Shown piece by piece: positions 50,401 to 63,000 of a stretch of 64,000 bases of DNA. Position 1 is the first letter of the stretch. Each line of letters begins with the position of its first letter. Source of the stretch: Breviolum minutum Mf 1.05b.01 (taxonomy: Eukaryota; Sar; Dinophyceae; Suessiales; Symbiodiniaceae); the NCBI GenBank assembly GCA_000507305.1, contig DF239562.1, positions 62,001-126,000 of the forward strand, in the 5' to 3' direction. The notes under the pieces were generated by a model, which was not told the DNA's origin, made no database searches, and worked only from the letters and a program-made list of their open reading frames with translations. The translations under genes were made by a program, and so were the position numbers.

Positions 50401-53400
50401 ATCAATGCTTAAGGTTCCACACCACAATAGGTGATCAGAACGTCCACAACTCGCCAGAGCAAAGCAACACCTGAGATTCTGTATGGTTCTTAGATTCTTA
50501 GAACCAAAGTTGCATTGCTTGAGTCGTTTTCTAGGAAAAATAACAGCTGCGGGAAGTCATCCCAGGAATTTCGAAATCCGCATCGTTTGGGACCCGGACT
50601 TGTTGCCAATGAATCCATGCGACGTCGTTCCTGAAGTTGGAGGGAGCATCAAAATGAAAATACAACGATCTCCCGCCCCCAAAGAAGATTGCCATGGCTG
50701 CAAAGGACCTCATACTTTTTCAAATCTTTACATATCTAATTTCATAATATTTCATAAATTTCACGATGTTTTCGTTTTTGTTCCATTATCTTATCTTATA
50801 GATACCAAACTTTCTGCATTTTCTGCAGCTGCACCCCCGTAAATTTGGTTGGCAGCTTCAACTCTTGGATGCTGTCCTCTGGCATCGCAGGAATGAAGTC
50901 CTTAGGTGTGACCATAACAAATACCCCATGCTTCCATGGTTCGTCCCCCCAAACTTGGCTTATCACTGAGGCTCCCCGACGCAAATCGTGTCCTCATCAA
51001 TCATGTCAAACCAACTGCCAGGCAAATTTTTGGGACTGCGATAGTGGGATGGAATGCAAAAAAAAACCAATAACAAATCTGCCCTAAGATCTCAAGCTGC
51101 ACAAGAATTCAATCATTGAAATGAACTTGAAGCTGTTTCTTCCTGGAAACAATTTTTTGATCAGTTTTTTCAGCCTGTAGCCAGGCGGATCATCCAATAG
51201 CTCCTCGGGCAAGGCCTGGGAATTTACCGTGCGATTATTAAAATGCATTGAAATGGCTGAAAAAGTCAAGTACTCTGAGGTGATTGGGATGATATATAAT
51301 AACAGCAAATATCCTTGAAATGGACATGTTGAATCTATCAAAATCTTCAAGTGTCATTCAACTCATTTCTTGACACCATCAACTGAACCCATGGGCCTGC
51401 GGCGCATTGGGGATCAGAAACGCTGTCGTGGGCAATGAGAACTTTTGAGGTAAGCTGGAGAAGGGTTCCTGCAAAGTGCATCATATCTTTAGCATCAGTT
51501 GATGCGGAGAAATTCCAAAAAATCATGTTTTGAAAAAGTTCAACATCTCTAGTCACATGTCATCACGTCTTTTTGTTTCATCTATTTTTGGTTCTTTGAA
51601 ATTGAAGTCATTATGTTGGGAGGATTCGATTGGCTCATCTACTTTTTCAGCGCACCTTGCGTCCTCCAAAGCCATGTAAGACGATGAGCAGATTTCGTTC
51701 CTGAGTTCTGAGCTTGGAGGATACAGTATCAGGGAGACAAATTAATAAATAAATAAACAGCAAAATTGGCAAAATTGGTTGATTGTTTCAATGTATCTGT
51801 AAGAATCATCTATGACATTACAAAAATACTATCCTTAATGAAGGAAAAGGGTACCCAAAACGAACCACTTGGTAAAATTGTCAAACAAATTGTGAAATTT
51901 GATGTCAAGGCCAAGGTTCCATACCGATGCCTTGACCTGGCGAATCAGGTGGGGGTGAAAGTCTGATGTTCACATCATAACCCCCCGGGTACACCCTCCC
52001 TGAAAAGCATGTTGAAACATGACTGGTTGGTGGTTGAACCAACCCATTTCAAAAATATGCTCGTCAAATTGGAAATCTTCCCCAAATAAGGAGTTGAAAA
52101 TAAAAAATATTTGAGTTGCCACCCAACCAGATGACATGCGTTCTGAAACGCGTGCAGTTTGCTTCGGCTTCGTTCAGAAACGCCAAGTTCGCGGAATAAC
52201 TTCCAAGGACTGCCTTGATTCTCTGTCTCTGGTTCTCGAGATGGCACCTCTGGGGGGAAGTTAGGAGGAGTTGTTGTTATCCTTCAAAAATACCATCAGA
52301 ATTCATTCAAAAATACCTGGGAATTTCCTGTTGATGGGGTCAATAGACTCTATCAGGATCTTTCATGTGTTAAAATTTCAGCTTTCACATCAAAAAAAAT
52401 GGTCTCAAGTTTTCAATCTCCATGACAGATATCTTTTCTCTGGGTGTCCAAGTCCAAGTCCAAAAGAAAGATGTGTACGAAAAAGATGGTCAAAAGATTG
52501 GTGGATTCCTTTCTTTTTTTGTTTCAGCACATCGGAGCGTGCTCCGTTTTCACCAATCCAACTGGAATTTGTTGGACCCGAAAATGAGGTGGCCACATCC
52601 CTGACCGTGTGGAAGTAGTCAAATTCTCGAAGGCCTGTTGGGCCACTGGAAAGTGCGGGATTTACTTAAGACTTTCATGTCATCCATTAGATCTGAATAA
52701 GTTCCCCGAAATCCCCATCCCAAATAAAATGATGATAATAACAAATATGAAAGATAAATAAACCAACCGAAAAAAGGTCACGTTTTTTTCTCCCAGCTTT
52801 TTTTCATGAACGATCCCCAAAAGAACTTGCGAAATCCTTCCGGTTTTTTTTGTGGGCCTGGAGGAAAGTGCCACTTTGGAGGTTTCAACTTCACCTGAAG
52901 GCAAAATCCAATGAGAATCTGATAGTCCTTAAGCAAAAAATGAGAATCCCCCCAAAAATCATCTTCAAATCCAATTACCAATCTTTCAAATAGTGCTATA
53001 TTGTGATTCAAAGACTGTTCTGAAGCATTTGGATAAAGTTGTTGTTGTTTTTTTTGGAACTTTCAAGCATCTTCCCCCAACTAAGATGTGGGCCCCAAAT
53101 TCCTTGGCACATCTTTGGAGTTCTTTCTCCAATGTAGCCAGCACCTGTACATGTCAAAAACATCCAAGTGCGGAAAAAAGGTGGGAAAAACTCCAAGTTG
53201 CCTCTGCATGTGTAGTCTTGGTACCCAATCCACCTCAGATCACGCTCATCATTCCATCTGGATTTTGCTGCCAGGGTGAAGTTTCTGACCATTCCAACCC
53301 CCTTGTGGTATGGGACGAAGAATTCGTAGACGCTCTTGGACTTGTAAAATCCTGTGTGCACCTAGGTTGATTGTAACGAATCGAAATCCAAATGACTTGC
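47420..53400 (-). CDS. Unidentified multi-exon gene(s)
   Basis: A series of minus-strand open segments with convincing protein character, several after AG acceptors: about 53350 (FYKSKSVYEFFVPYHKGVGM), 53140 (KELQRCAKEFGAHILVGGRC), 52230 (WKLFRELGVSERSRSKLHAF), 51500 (DAKDMMHFAGTLLQLTSKVL then HDSVSDPQCAAGPWVQLM), 51220 (LPEELLDDPPGYRLKKL), 50980 (GASVISQVWGDEPWKHGVFV then MVTPKDFIPAMPEDS), 50620 (NDVAWIHWQQVRVPNDADFE), 48880 (GGLWLASVKLRRIGEGLYLP), 48190 (TLHPFQLEVLRSSIELQIFK) and 47500 (LVAREVQKLLRKQCER). I do not recognise the family and cannot say whether this is one gene or two. Same strand as its neighbours. Confidence 0.45.
47566..47672 (+). mobile_element. MITE family A, copy A11
   Basis: CTGGTTGGTGGTTTCAACCC at the left and GTTTGAAACCACCACC at the right; core ATCTTCCCCAAGTAGGGGTG. 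It is intronic relative to the minus-strand exons around it. Confidence 0.75.
52023..52130 (+). mobile_element. MITE family A, copy A12
   Basis: TGGTTGGTGGTTGAACCAAC at the left and GAGTTGCCACCCAACCA at the right; core GTCAAATTGGAAATCTTCCC. Intronic. Confidence 0.75.
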
Positions 53401-53656
53401 AACTTTTGTCATTTCTGATGCAAGGCAAACTGAAACTGCAAAAATTAACGTTGAAAATCCAAGCGTTTCCATTTTCCATCTGAGGGCCCTTGCGATCTTC
53501 TCTGCTCAGACTCTCCTATTTTCTCACCACAACTCACCCGATCATCTCTAAGCAGCACAACTTCGACATATCATAACAAACAGCTCCTTTTCGCAGCTGT
53601 GTAAAGACTTTACGGCCTTGCCGTAACGGAAGGTGGAAAGATTCACCCCCAAAAAA

Positions 53657-53718
53657 ATGGGTGTTTCCTTAAATGGTGGTACTCCCAAACCAGTACCAGC
53701 ATTTTAGGAAACTCCCAA
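53657..53718. mobile_element. Short family B derivative, copy B6
   Basis: GGGTGTTTCCTTAAATGGTG and the right arm AGCATTTTAGGAAACTCCCA look like the two arms of a family B element brought together by loss of the interior. It overlaps the extreme 3' end of the kinase frame. Confidence 0.4.
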
Positions 53719-56700
53719 ATGTTGCTAAAAAATCTCTACCATCTGTTTCACCTGCAGTGATCCATCCTGGCCCATGCCCAAACCCTTTTTTAAATTCTCC
53801 GCTTATCCAGCGAAGCTTCGCTTGCTTTCCTTCTTGTAGAGGGTAGTTGAAAGGTCGTCGATTTCTGTGGAAGGTGTACCAGCTTTGAGGTGGGTCAAGA
53901 TCAGAATCAGATCTGTCCCATGGCCTAAGGAAATCCCAGGAACAGCGAATGTTGTTTCGATTCAACATCTCAACAGGATGAAAAAAAATAGGATTGAGGT
54001 CGGGACCTGGCAAAGCTTGCATGAAGACATCCCCACCAAAGTATTGTGCATGCAAACCTTGGTATGGGATTTTGTTAATAAATGATCAATAGATGATCCA
54101 AGAAAAAGGTCAATGTACCAAACTGGCAAGCAACCAACCAACCAATGGTTAATTGTTGGATTGGGTTGGTGGTGTGGGATTCTAAGGATACCCATAAGTA
54201 AGAACCAATCTCAAAAAGACATAGCCAAAACCAAGCGTCGCGTGAGTGGAAGGCCAAATCCATAACCAGCCAACTCAGTTCTCTGTGGCTGATTGACTTC
54301 GCTACCTCGATCCCAACCTGACAAAAGGATGTCATGTGAGTATGCATTTTGTGAAGTCATATGGTACCTGATTTGTTGATATGAGATATATATAATGAAT
54401 ATGAACAACAAGAATTTGTTGAAATGATGGAAGAAGATATGAACAGACAAGAATTCTGCATTTTCGTTGGTTTTCGAAAAGCGCAAAGCTTCCAGTTGCT
54501 TAACCAGGGAACTGCATGATTCTTCGGCATATTGGAAAGCTTCACTGTAGGTGTTGCTAGAATCCACAGTTGTCCAGCCATATTGCCAGGCCTCTCGGCG
54601 AAAAGGTTGTAATGCTTGTGGGTGGGGTAAAGTCAAAAGCTTCCAAAAGAGAACTTGATACTAGTACAGCGTAATGAACGCTGAATTTCATAATGAATGT
54701 ATACCAAACCCACACATGCCTCAAAACCCAAAATAATTTATGAATTGGATGGGACCATGCTGCCGCTGCATTCTTACTTTTGACCGGGACCCATGCCACA
54801 GAGGAACTGAAAGGAGTAGGGTTGGTTAAAAGGATTTGAAAGAAGTCATACGAGAATATACTCTGCTATGACACGCATGGAACAAATAGTGAATGAACGT
54901 AGATGAACATAGAGTATTATGCCCTGATTTACAAACAAAATGTGTTGCATATATGTTTGACACCTTTTTGTGAAAGTAGACTATGCATAGTTTGGGATGT
55001 TTCCGCGTAGTGACATTCCTTGTTTATCCTTTTGTTGTTTGGTACCCCAATGTTATTTGGAGCTAATGAATTCAAGCCGTTCCGAAAACACAACTCCCCC
55101 ATCTCTCTCGCCTCGCGTTGCACGCGCTTTGGCATGCCACCGCCCTGGTCAGAGATCTTGAAGATGACGTGGATGTCCTTGCAACACTCACAACAAGAGC
55201 ACAGACATCAGCCGACAATCTCTGCAAAAATTCACCTTCACCGTTCATTTTCATAGTGACTTCATAGTTGAAATTGAAAAGAAAATGTTGCATTGCAACC
55301 AAGCCCACCTACACCCAGCTTTGAAACATGGTCTAAAAAAGCCACGCTGCCGCTGTTCATTCTGTCCAAGTTTCCCCTTGTTGTAACTCTACTGCCACGT
55401 GTGGCAGCGCGTCACTGGTGGTGCTCCTTGGGTGCCAAATGCTGGCTGGTAAACACAGAGCAACGGGAGTTTCTTGTTCAAAATGGATGCTTCTATTCCT
55501 CTTCACCTTTTCAGTTCACGCTGGATGATCCGGAGGGGACATCATGTCATGAAGATTTCTCCCGAAGTCCTAAGTCTACTTTGCTTAGAAAACCCTCAAA
55601 ACAAGACTTCCAAAGTTCCAACAAGTCCTTGGTGTGTCTGAAAATAACTGTATGCTGACCCTCCCTCAACCCCCAATGAATTTTCTCCATTTTCAGGCAA
55701 GGAATGCACCCAAATGGATTCATCATTTCCAACTCAACGGTCTCCCGAGTCCTGGAGAAATGTCGTTCCACAGTGGAACGGAAGGCATTCTTGAGGAGCT
55801 CCCTTCACAGACCAAGGAAGCAGTTGAAATTGCACCCAAAGAAGATCTTTTTTTGAAAGTGTAGCGCAATCAGTGAAGATCTGGGATGTATGTGTATAGT
55901 ACCTATAGTATTAGTGCACATATACATATATATATATATACATATATATATATGTATATAATAATACATCATTATATAGATTTATACGAATGTATACAAT
56001 ATACATCATAGTGCTTGGTTGATATGTCATTCTATGTCTTGAATCACTAGAGGCTACTGTCCATTCAAAAGTCCATGTACTGTGCTGACGTAGGTGGTTT
56101 CAAGATGTTTACCTGTTCCCAAAGAACATGAATTGTTCCTAGCATAGGGATGCAACGAAGTACATGTCTGTTGTTTTTCTGGGCAAAATGTGAAAAGGAT
56201 TTGGAGGATCAATCAGGTAAGAAACAAAAAATATCTGAAATTTGTATAGCAGCAAACTCAGCAAACCAACACAAAAAAAAAGGCAACCATCCATCAGCAT
56301 CAAATCCTTCAATATGCCCTCAGATTCTCACCTCACCATGTACTTCACGTGCCGTGGGATGTAATCTAAGACACACTCAGGATTTCCACCTCGGTTTTAC
56401 ACATGACGCCCTCCTAAAAATGATATCCTCCACAACACTACTATTTTTTTCTATACTGATTTTCTATAGGTCCATTGATCCAGTTTTAGAGAAGGTAGGT
56501 CAGAGATTGTGTTTTTTCTTCCAAATCAAATCGTCAGTTTTAGTCTTCACAAAAAACCTTTGTGGAAAAATCTAAGCCTTCGGACGATACTCCACTTCTG
56601 GGGCGCAACCGTACAGCGAACGGGTGAGTGCAGTGAGCTCCCCAGCAATTTCTTGCACGATGTTCAGCGGCCTTGAGGCCGATGGTGAAAGGGATGAGGC

Positions 56701-57595
56701 ATGATTAGCTATGGCCCATTTTGCCAAGGATTCTGGGAATATATGCCAAGTACATCAAAGAAACATCAAGAAACTCAAACTTGGGATCACCAACCTCATA
56801 TCCTGGCAAACCACTCCCACAAAGCCATCTTTGGGCTCTCTCCTGAATACAGGGATCACCAAAAGTCTTGAAAAACATGCATGCTTTCACATGGTCCAAC
56901 TTAACTAAAGCACCAGTAACAGAAACAGTTTCCTGCAAAGTTGTGATGATTTTGCTACCCAGCTGCATCTCCACATAATTGTCCATCAGAATTCGTGTGG
57001 CGATGCGTGTGGTGAAATGATCATGTAAGAAGTTGTCGAGGTGAATTTCTGGATACAAGCGCCGCCTTGGTGAATCCATTCAAGAATCGGCGCTTCCCAA
57101 CCGGTTGTTGTTTTTGTTGGGGGATGGTGGGGGTATATCTATCTATCTAAGGCAAGGTACACTTCACGATAGCCTTCCGCCAGCAGCCGGGTGCCAGGAT
57201 GATGTTTCACCTTAAGCTGACTATCCGGCCATCCGGCGGCCAAAAACGTGAAGTTCTTCAGCATTTTGCTTGGCACCCAACCAGCTGATCTTGAACAATC
57301 CTCAGGAACTTCTTCTCATCTTCCTGTCAATAGGGTGATATGTGTGTTCCATAACCAAAAAAAACAACAAACAACGACCATGGCGCCATCTTCATATCAT
57401 TCCATCAACAACACCCTTCCACAACAATCGCCAACTTCACACCCCCCTCACCTGAGTTTCAATAGGTGGACAAGAATGGATCACCTCAAAGGTCTCCAAA
57501 TAGGTAGATAAAATACTGTTGATTTGCGGATTCACCACAGCCACATGTGGAAGCTGCAGAATGTCCTGGAGTCCGTTGACATCTTTGGAAGACAT
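53669..57595 (-). CDS. Pyruvate/branched-chain dehydrogenase kinase family (GHKL), multi-exon
   Basis: Minus-strand exons reproduce the PDK/BCKDK order. Exon 57595-57452 starts with ATG (48 codons; INSILSTYLETFEV) and ends CAG|GTGAGG. 57323-57282 is EDEKKFLRIVQDQL (14 codons). From 57210: HHPGTRLLAEGYRE. About 57071: HLDNFLHDHFTTRIATRILM, the family's regulatory-domain signature. 56671-56596: LNIVQEIAGELTALTRSLYG then CAPE. From about 55803: ELLKNAFRSTVERH (N-box). 55177-55112: IHVIFKISDQGGGMP (G1 box, 22 codons, donor GC). From 54591: WQYGWTTV. About 54284-54240: LAGYGFGLPLT (G2 box). From 54057: LHAQYFGGDVFMQALPG. These kinases use a GHKL fold to phosphorylate and switch off mitochondrial dehydrogenase E1. 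The His in HHPG matches the conserved His of the N-terminal domain. No targeting peptide was found, so an upstream exon is possible. The stop is taken as the end of the last open frame and is uncertain. Confidence 0.85.
55915..56000. repeat. A/T microsatellite in kinase intron
   Basis: ATACATATATATATATACAT followed by more TATATG/ATAATA. Low-complexity, partly self-complementary, between the N-box exon and the upstream exon. Confidence 0.85.
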
Positions 57596-57699
57596 CTTGT
57601 TGGTCTACATGTTTTCTTAAGGGATGGGATCTTTACACAACCATGGATTCATAGGATTCTTGGTTGGGCCAGTAGAAATCTTGGTTTATTTCAGATCTT

Positions 57700-58420
57700 C
57701 GTTGACCCCAAACCCTGCCTCAACAAGTCAACGACTCCGACGGTAACCCCCCCGATCGGAATTCCTCGATGCGTCGGGCAAAACGAATCGGCAGCTGTTC
57801 CCGCAGCCAGCGCCTGGGGATTTTTTGTTCCATTTTCGGATGATTTTCCGATGATTTTCGGATGATCTTGGCGTAGCTTTTTGCAATCCACAAGGCACAA
57901 CGGACAGGTTTTCAATGATCATTCTTTCTGAATCTGCACAATGTTGATACAACTCCATATGTACCCATAAGACCCATAGGGATCGGATCTTATGGGCCCA
58001 TCTTTTGCCAATACCCATCAGGATCATGATACAACTCGTTCGAGCTCCTCAAGCCATGGTTCCTATCAAGAAATGTTCAACTTCCCTTTTGCCTGGCTCA
58101 TATTTTCTGCTGGAACTATCATCTTGCAACAGTTGATATGGTATATATATGATATATGCCACAACATATATCTGTATACAATGTGTTATTTTGTCTCAAC
58201 TGCGGCCCGTCGGATTTCTGGACCATGAAACAGCAAAGAAAATCCCAAGTTACAACCATAAAGTGACATTCACATGGTTTTTTCCCACAGTTGGTACCCT
58301 TCAAAAAAAAACACACACAACACAAGCGGATTATTGCTAACTGGGCGACGCAGTTTGGATGCAACTCAATGCATCGGGCCGGGTGCTCTTCAGTAACCTC
58401 ACCCAAATTTTATGGGTTTC
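57700..58420. other. Intergenic; no gene recognised
   Basis: Open frames here on both strands show no domain. The region separates the dehydrogenase-kinase start from the adjacent MITE pair. Confidence 0.4.
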
Positions 58421-58530
58421 ATTTGGATGTATCAAAAATAGGGGATTCCCCCCAAATCATCCATTTTAATAGGGTTTCCATTATAAACCATCCATTTTGG
58501 GGTACCCCTATGTTTGGAAACACCCATTTA
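58421..58530 (-). mobile_element. MITE family B, copy B4 (inverted)
   Basis: Family B read in the opposite orientation: AAATCATCCATTTTAATAGG and TTTCCATTATAAACCATCCA flanked by ATTTGGATGTATCAAAAATA and ATGTTTGGAAACACCCATTT. It directly abuts the family D copy that follows. Confidence 0.8.
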
Positions 58531-58659
58531 TACCACCTGGAAAGGATCGATGGTGTTCGCCACTCCCATTAGTCTTGGTTTATCATGGCCCGTGTACTGT
58601 ACTAATCGCCACCCTTTTGTTGGGAGTGGCTAGCTAGCCATCTACTTTCACTATGGTGT
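58531..58659 (-). mobile_element. MITE family D, copy D3 (inverted)
   Basis: TTGGTTTATCATGGCCCGTG and ATCGCCACCCTTTTG are the family D core in reverse; ends ACCACCTGGAAAGGATCGAT and CCATCTACTTTCACTATGGT. It begins where B4 ends with no spacer. Confidence 0.7.
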
Positions 58660-58859
58660 ATGTGAAAGATGTTGGGAGCGGCAAGTGAAGTACGTAGAAT
58701 CAACTGTGAATCGAAGACCACGAATCAAGGGACTGAATGATAGGAACATAACGAGGATGCTCTGTGAAAATGTCTCGGTCAAAGTCAATCCACCAAATCT
58801 CAATTTCAATGTCTGACAACCACAAATCGATCCAAAAAGGATGTCAACAAACGTCACAA

Positions 58860-60070
58860 TATAATAAAGTGTAATATACAATTCAATACAAGATAAGATA
58901 AAATAATACATTATAAATAATTTTAATAACTTATATCATTATGTATATACATATATATATATATATACAAGTTTATATAAGATGTATGCATCACCCATCA
59001 CTGGGACGACAACCTTGCATCAAAAAGTCTACCTCAACTGAGCTTCCCAGCTGTGACAGCGTGAGGCTGACACAATCTTGGCTTGCAGCCCGCTTGATGC
59101 TCAAAACATTCCTGGGCGTTTTTTGCATATGACATGAGCCCAGGAGTGAGCTTTTCTGTATCAAAATTTGGTAAAAGACTTTTGCTAATCAGTTTTTTTG
59201 TTTGGAATCAAATGGTGGGGGAAAATTATACCCAACGTTAACCTTTGGTATCGGTACCAAATCTTCTCCAAGTGTCCGGGGGAGGCTGGCCCAACACCTA
59301 AGATAGCACTCAAAAAATGAAGATTACCTTTGACTTGATGGCAAAAAGTCCAAATATTCCACAAGCTCAGCTGCAAATCAAACCTAGAAAATCCTAGAAA
59401 TGTGATGATCAGATGGATTTTTTGGGCCCAGCAGCATGGCACGAGCTCGAGCAGTTAGCAAAGATACGTCATTGGGACTCTTGACTTTGAGCTATTTATT
59501 GTGCTTTGGCCATTTGCGCATCAATCTAACAAGAGCATTTCAAAATTTTGAGTTTTCCACTGTGTCATTTCTGCCATGTTTCAACTACCAACTTCTAAAC
59601 TCTCAACTTAAGAGCCGCGGAGTGAAAGGACATTGATCTGAGACTTGCGATTTCGAAGCTGGAGCATTCAAACTGCGATGTTCACAAAAAGTACTCACTA
59701 TGAACATGAAAGCCGTCCCTGCAATGATGTAAACAATGACAATTGCCAAAAAGCTTCTCAACTTCTGGCCTCTTCACACTTCTGCCTGAAAGCCTGGGTT
59801 GATGCTGTAAGCATAAGGAATCACAATTTTCCACAAGCCTTCTGCACAGTTGTTGTCAAAACGCCTTGCCTCTATGTCAATGGCCATGGGCCCTTCCCTG
59901 TAAAAAGTGGCCATCAAGGCATCCAAGCATGCAATCAAGGTACGTGACACGCACGCGGCACACATGACAAAGCCGTTACTGCCCACTTTTTTTGCCAGCA
60001 ATGGCAACGTAGGTTTCAAGCCCGCACTCACGTGCAGGCATTTCTGTTGGGGGATTAGTTCATGTTTCAC
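58860..60070. other. Intergenic; A/T microsatellite at 58895-58980, otherwise nothing recognised
   Basis: The left part is TATA-rich. Minus-strand frame 60070-59780 (LKPTLPLLAKKVGSNGFVMC) and plus-strand frame 59436-59636 show no domain I can name; the former could be a 3' exon. Confidence 0.35.
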
Positions 60071-60078
60071 ATGACAAT

Positions 60079-63000
60079 TTAGAAGTCTAGGATCAATTTG
60101 GCACCATCTTTCAATGCTTCAAGGATTGTGAAGAAAACACAGGATTCCATTCCAATTTGCACTGCTCTAGCAGCTCCGCCCTGGAAGAAACCTGCGACAC
60201 CTTCGGTTTGGTAAATGCTTTGCGAGGTACGCACAAAGGCGTCGAGAATACTCTCCTCCTTGGGCGATTTGATCCATGAAACATCATGAAACACTCATGG
60301 GGAAGATGCTGGGTGTATATGGGGTTGATTAAGGGTACCATCCCAAGGGTACCACCATTTTCCCTATGAAACACTGTCAGGTTGAAAAGAACTAGGATGT
60401 CTTTCTTTTCAAATTCGATCGCTCAGTTCTGCTTAGATATCAGAATCATGATGTTTTTGTACATCCTATGGGGAAACTCATCCCCCTAATGTTTGAACCT
60501 AAAGGAAAACAGCCATATCACAATTGAATAGAAAGTGTTTGCCGCATCGCCATCAAAGTAAACGTAACAATTTTCTGAAGGCGAAAACTTGAGACGATAG
60601 AGACGCTACGCTTTTTCCCGATTCTGATGCTTCAGCTTTCCTTTACCATACCCATTTTAAGCAACGGTTTGCGAAAGATGCTGATGCGCAAACACATACA
60701 GTATTGCATATAGTATACAGATACATTACTGATATTATAAAGCTGGCTCAAAAATCCAAATTCAACCGTCACTCGCTTGAAAAAGTGCATCCCCCTTCCC
60801 ACAGTAAAAAAAACACGAAACCATGCCTTGACCATTTGAGCCAAGCTTCATCTTCATGCCCTGTGTGCTTGTGGTTTGTGTCTTGATCGGTCAACAAAAC
60901 AGATAAAATGAGATCTGGAGGATTGGTCAATAGACCGGTGAGAGCACCAGAGGCTGCTCCCCAAACGACTGGCTGTAAGCTCAGTGGGAAGCCATACTGC
61001 ACCAACTCCAAATTTTCATGTAGAAAATCATACAACGAATACCTGAGAATGGCCAAAATGGGGCAAGGTGTTGGAAAATGCGGTGACGGGGGGGAACAAA
61101 AAAAGCGTTCAAGGCCAAAATAACACAAGTCCATGAAACTTGTCAAAATAATGCTTCAATAAGCTGAATATCTGTGCAGAAATCATATCCAAAGCTCAAA
61201 ACGAATGGTTCGAATTCTAGCCAAAAGTGCCCAAATCTGAGAGATCCTGCCTCTAACCTAAAACCAAATTCGTGTATTTAGACAACAAGATGCACAGAAC
61301 ATACCTTCCATATAGTGATTCTTAGGAAGTATACTAGGATACTGGGATACTGCGTATCTATTGGGTCACACCCAAACTTCACGACTTCGCCAAGCTGCTG
61401 CAATGCCCCAAAGGGAAGACCTCGCAAAAGAACCAGCACCCAGGAGCGCGACAAGTTCTGCTGAAGCGTCTCTTGGTCTGAGAGCAGTGTCTTCACTGCT
61501 TCCTCTTCCGTTTCAAAAATGCCCGTTTGCATCTGCCGACTGAGCAATTCAAAGGGAGCCCTAAGAAAGGTTCCTGGAAAGTAAGCTAAAGCACCTGCTG
61601 GTATCATCACCAAGAGTTTCAGATCTGGATTATTGGCATCAATGAAGGGTAAGAGACAAAAAAAACGTGTGATGCTGTTGAAACCCGAGATGTACAAACT
61701 TTTCGCAGGGATTTCTCGGGCTAAGGTGCTTAATAAGCCACTGTAGAGACCACTTATAGTCTCACCCAAGTCCTTCTCTTGAAAGATCTCCTGTCCAGCT
61801 TGCACACGTGCCTTGATGGTTTCAAGGGGATATGTCAAGCAACAGGTAAAAAAGGTGGCCAGCCCAGCCATGATCAAGTCCAGCACACGATTTTGTTCAT
61901 TGGTTCGGGTCAATGCAATCCAACTCTGTGGAAAACTCTTCACTTCTCGAAAACTTCGAACATCGGAACCACCCAATAATGGATTGGGTTCCAATTTCAC
62001 TGTAGCAGTAAGTTGACCATACAACCAAATCACTCGACCCATCTTTCCTTTATCTGGACCTCTGATCACCAAGACTTCATCTCTCACTGCAGGTTTTTGT
62101 ACTGCTGAAGGGGTGTAGACCAGTTGTGAATCTGTGACATCTTTGTAAAGCACCTCTGTACTGGTCATGGGATCATATCCCTCATACAACGCCGCAGCCT
62201 TGAGGTAACGATCGTAGGCCATGGACATTTCGGCAAAGGCCTTCTCGGTGCCGCGGATGTTCTTACTATGGACACACGCATCAAAGTCACTCAAAGCTTG
62301 ATGGAATTGACGCAGTTCAAAGCGCAAGGCAGAGACAATCTGTTCCTGCTGCGGTGTTGGTTTGGGATATGTCCCTTGCATATAGAGCTCTAGCAGCTGT
62401 TCGTAGGCTTGGAAAATCATCACATCCGAAGACAGACTAGCCCAAAACTCGGTGTAAATGTCCTCCTGCGTGACATCCAGCAAATAGCTCATATTGCGAA
62501 TCCTGAAGAAAAGCAGCAAACTGTGAACGGAACAAGACAAGATCTTGCATCTCATCATGTTCAGACATCTATTCAGATTCTTGGAATGCCAAAATAAAAC
62601 TCTTCGTTATTCTATTTCACTCTATATCATACCAAGATCGCATGAAAAGAACTCCCCTGCCTCTTGCCCACAGATGCAGATGCTGGACCAACTTTGTCAG
62701 AACTCGATCTTTCTGCTACAAGCGCTCGTACTCTGTCAGCCACTTTGGAATACCAGGCAGCATAGGTCAGTTGTTCACTGGAAAGTTTTGGAGAACTCAC
62801 CGAAATGTAACCAGAGACTCCAAGGGCAAGGAGTAGGCAAACCAAAGAGGTGGACAACACGACTCGAGTCGCATCCCATAATTTGTTCTCCGGCTCTTCA
62901 AATGTCCTGGAGGCTTTTTGAGCGAGAGGATCGTTCTTGGATTTCACCGCATTTCTTGAGATTCCGCTCCTAGAGAGACAGGTTGGTCCCAAGAAATTCA

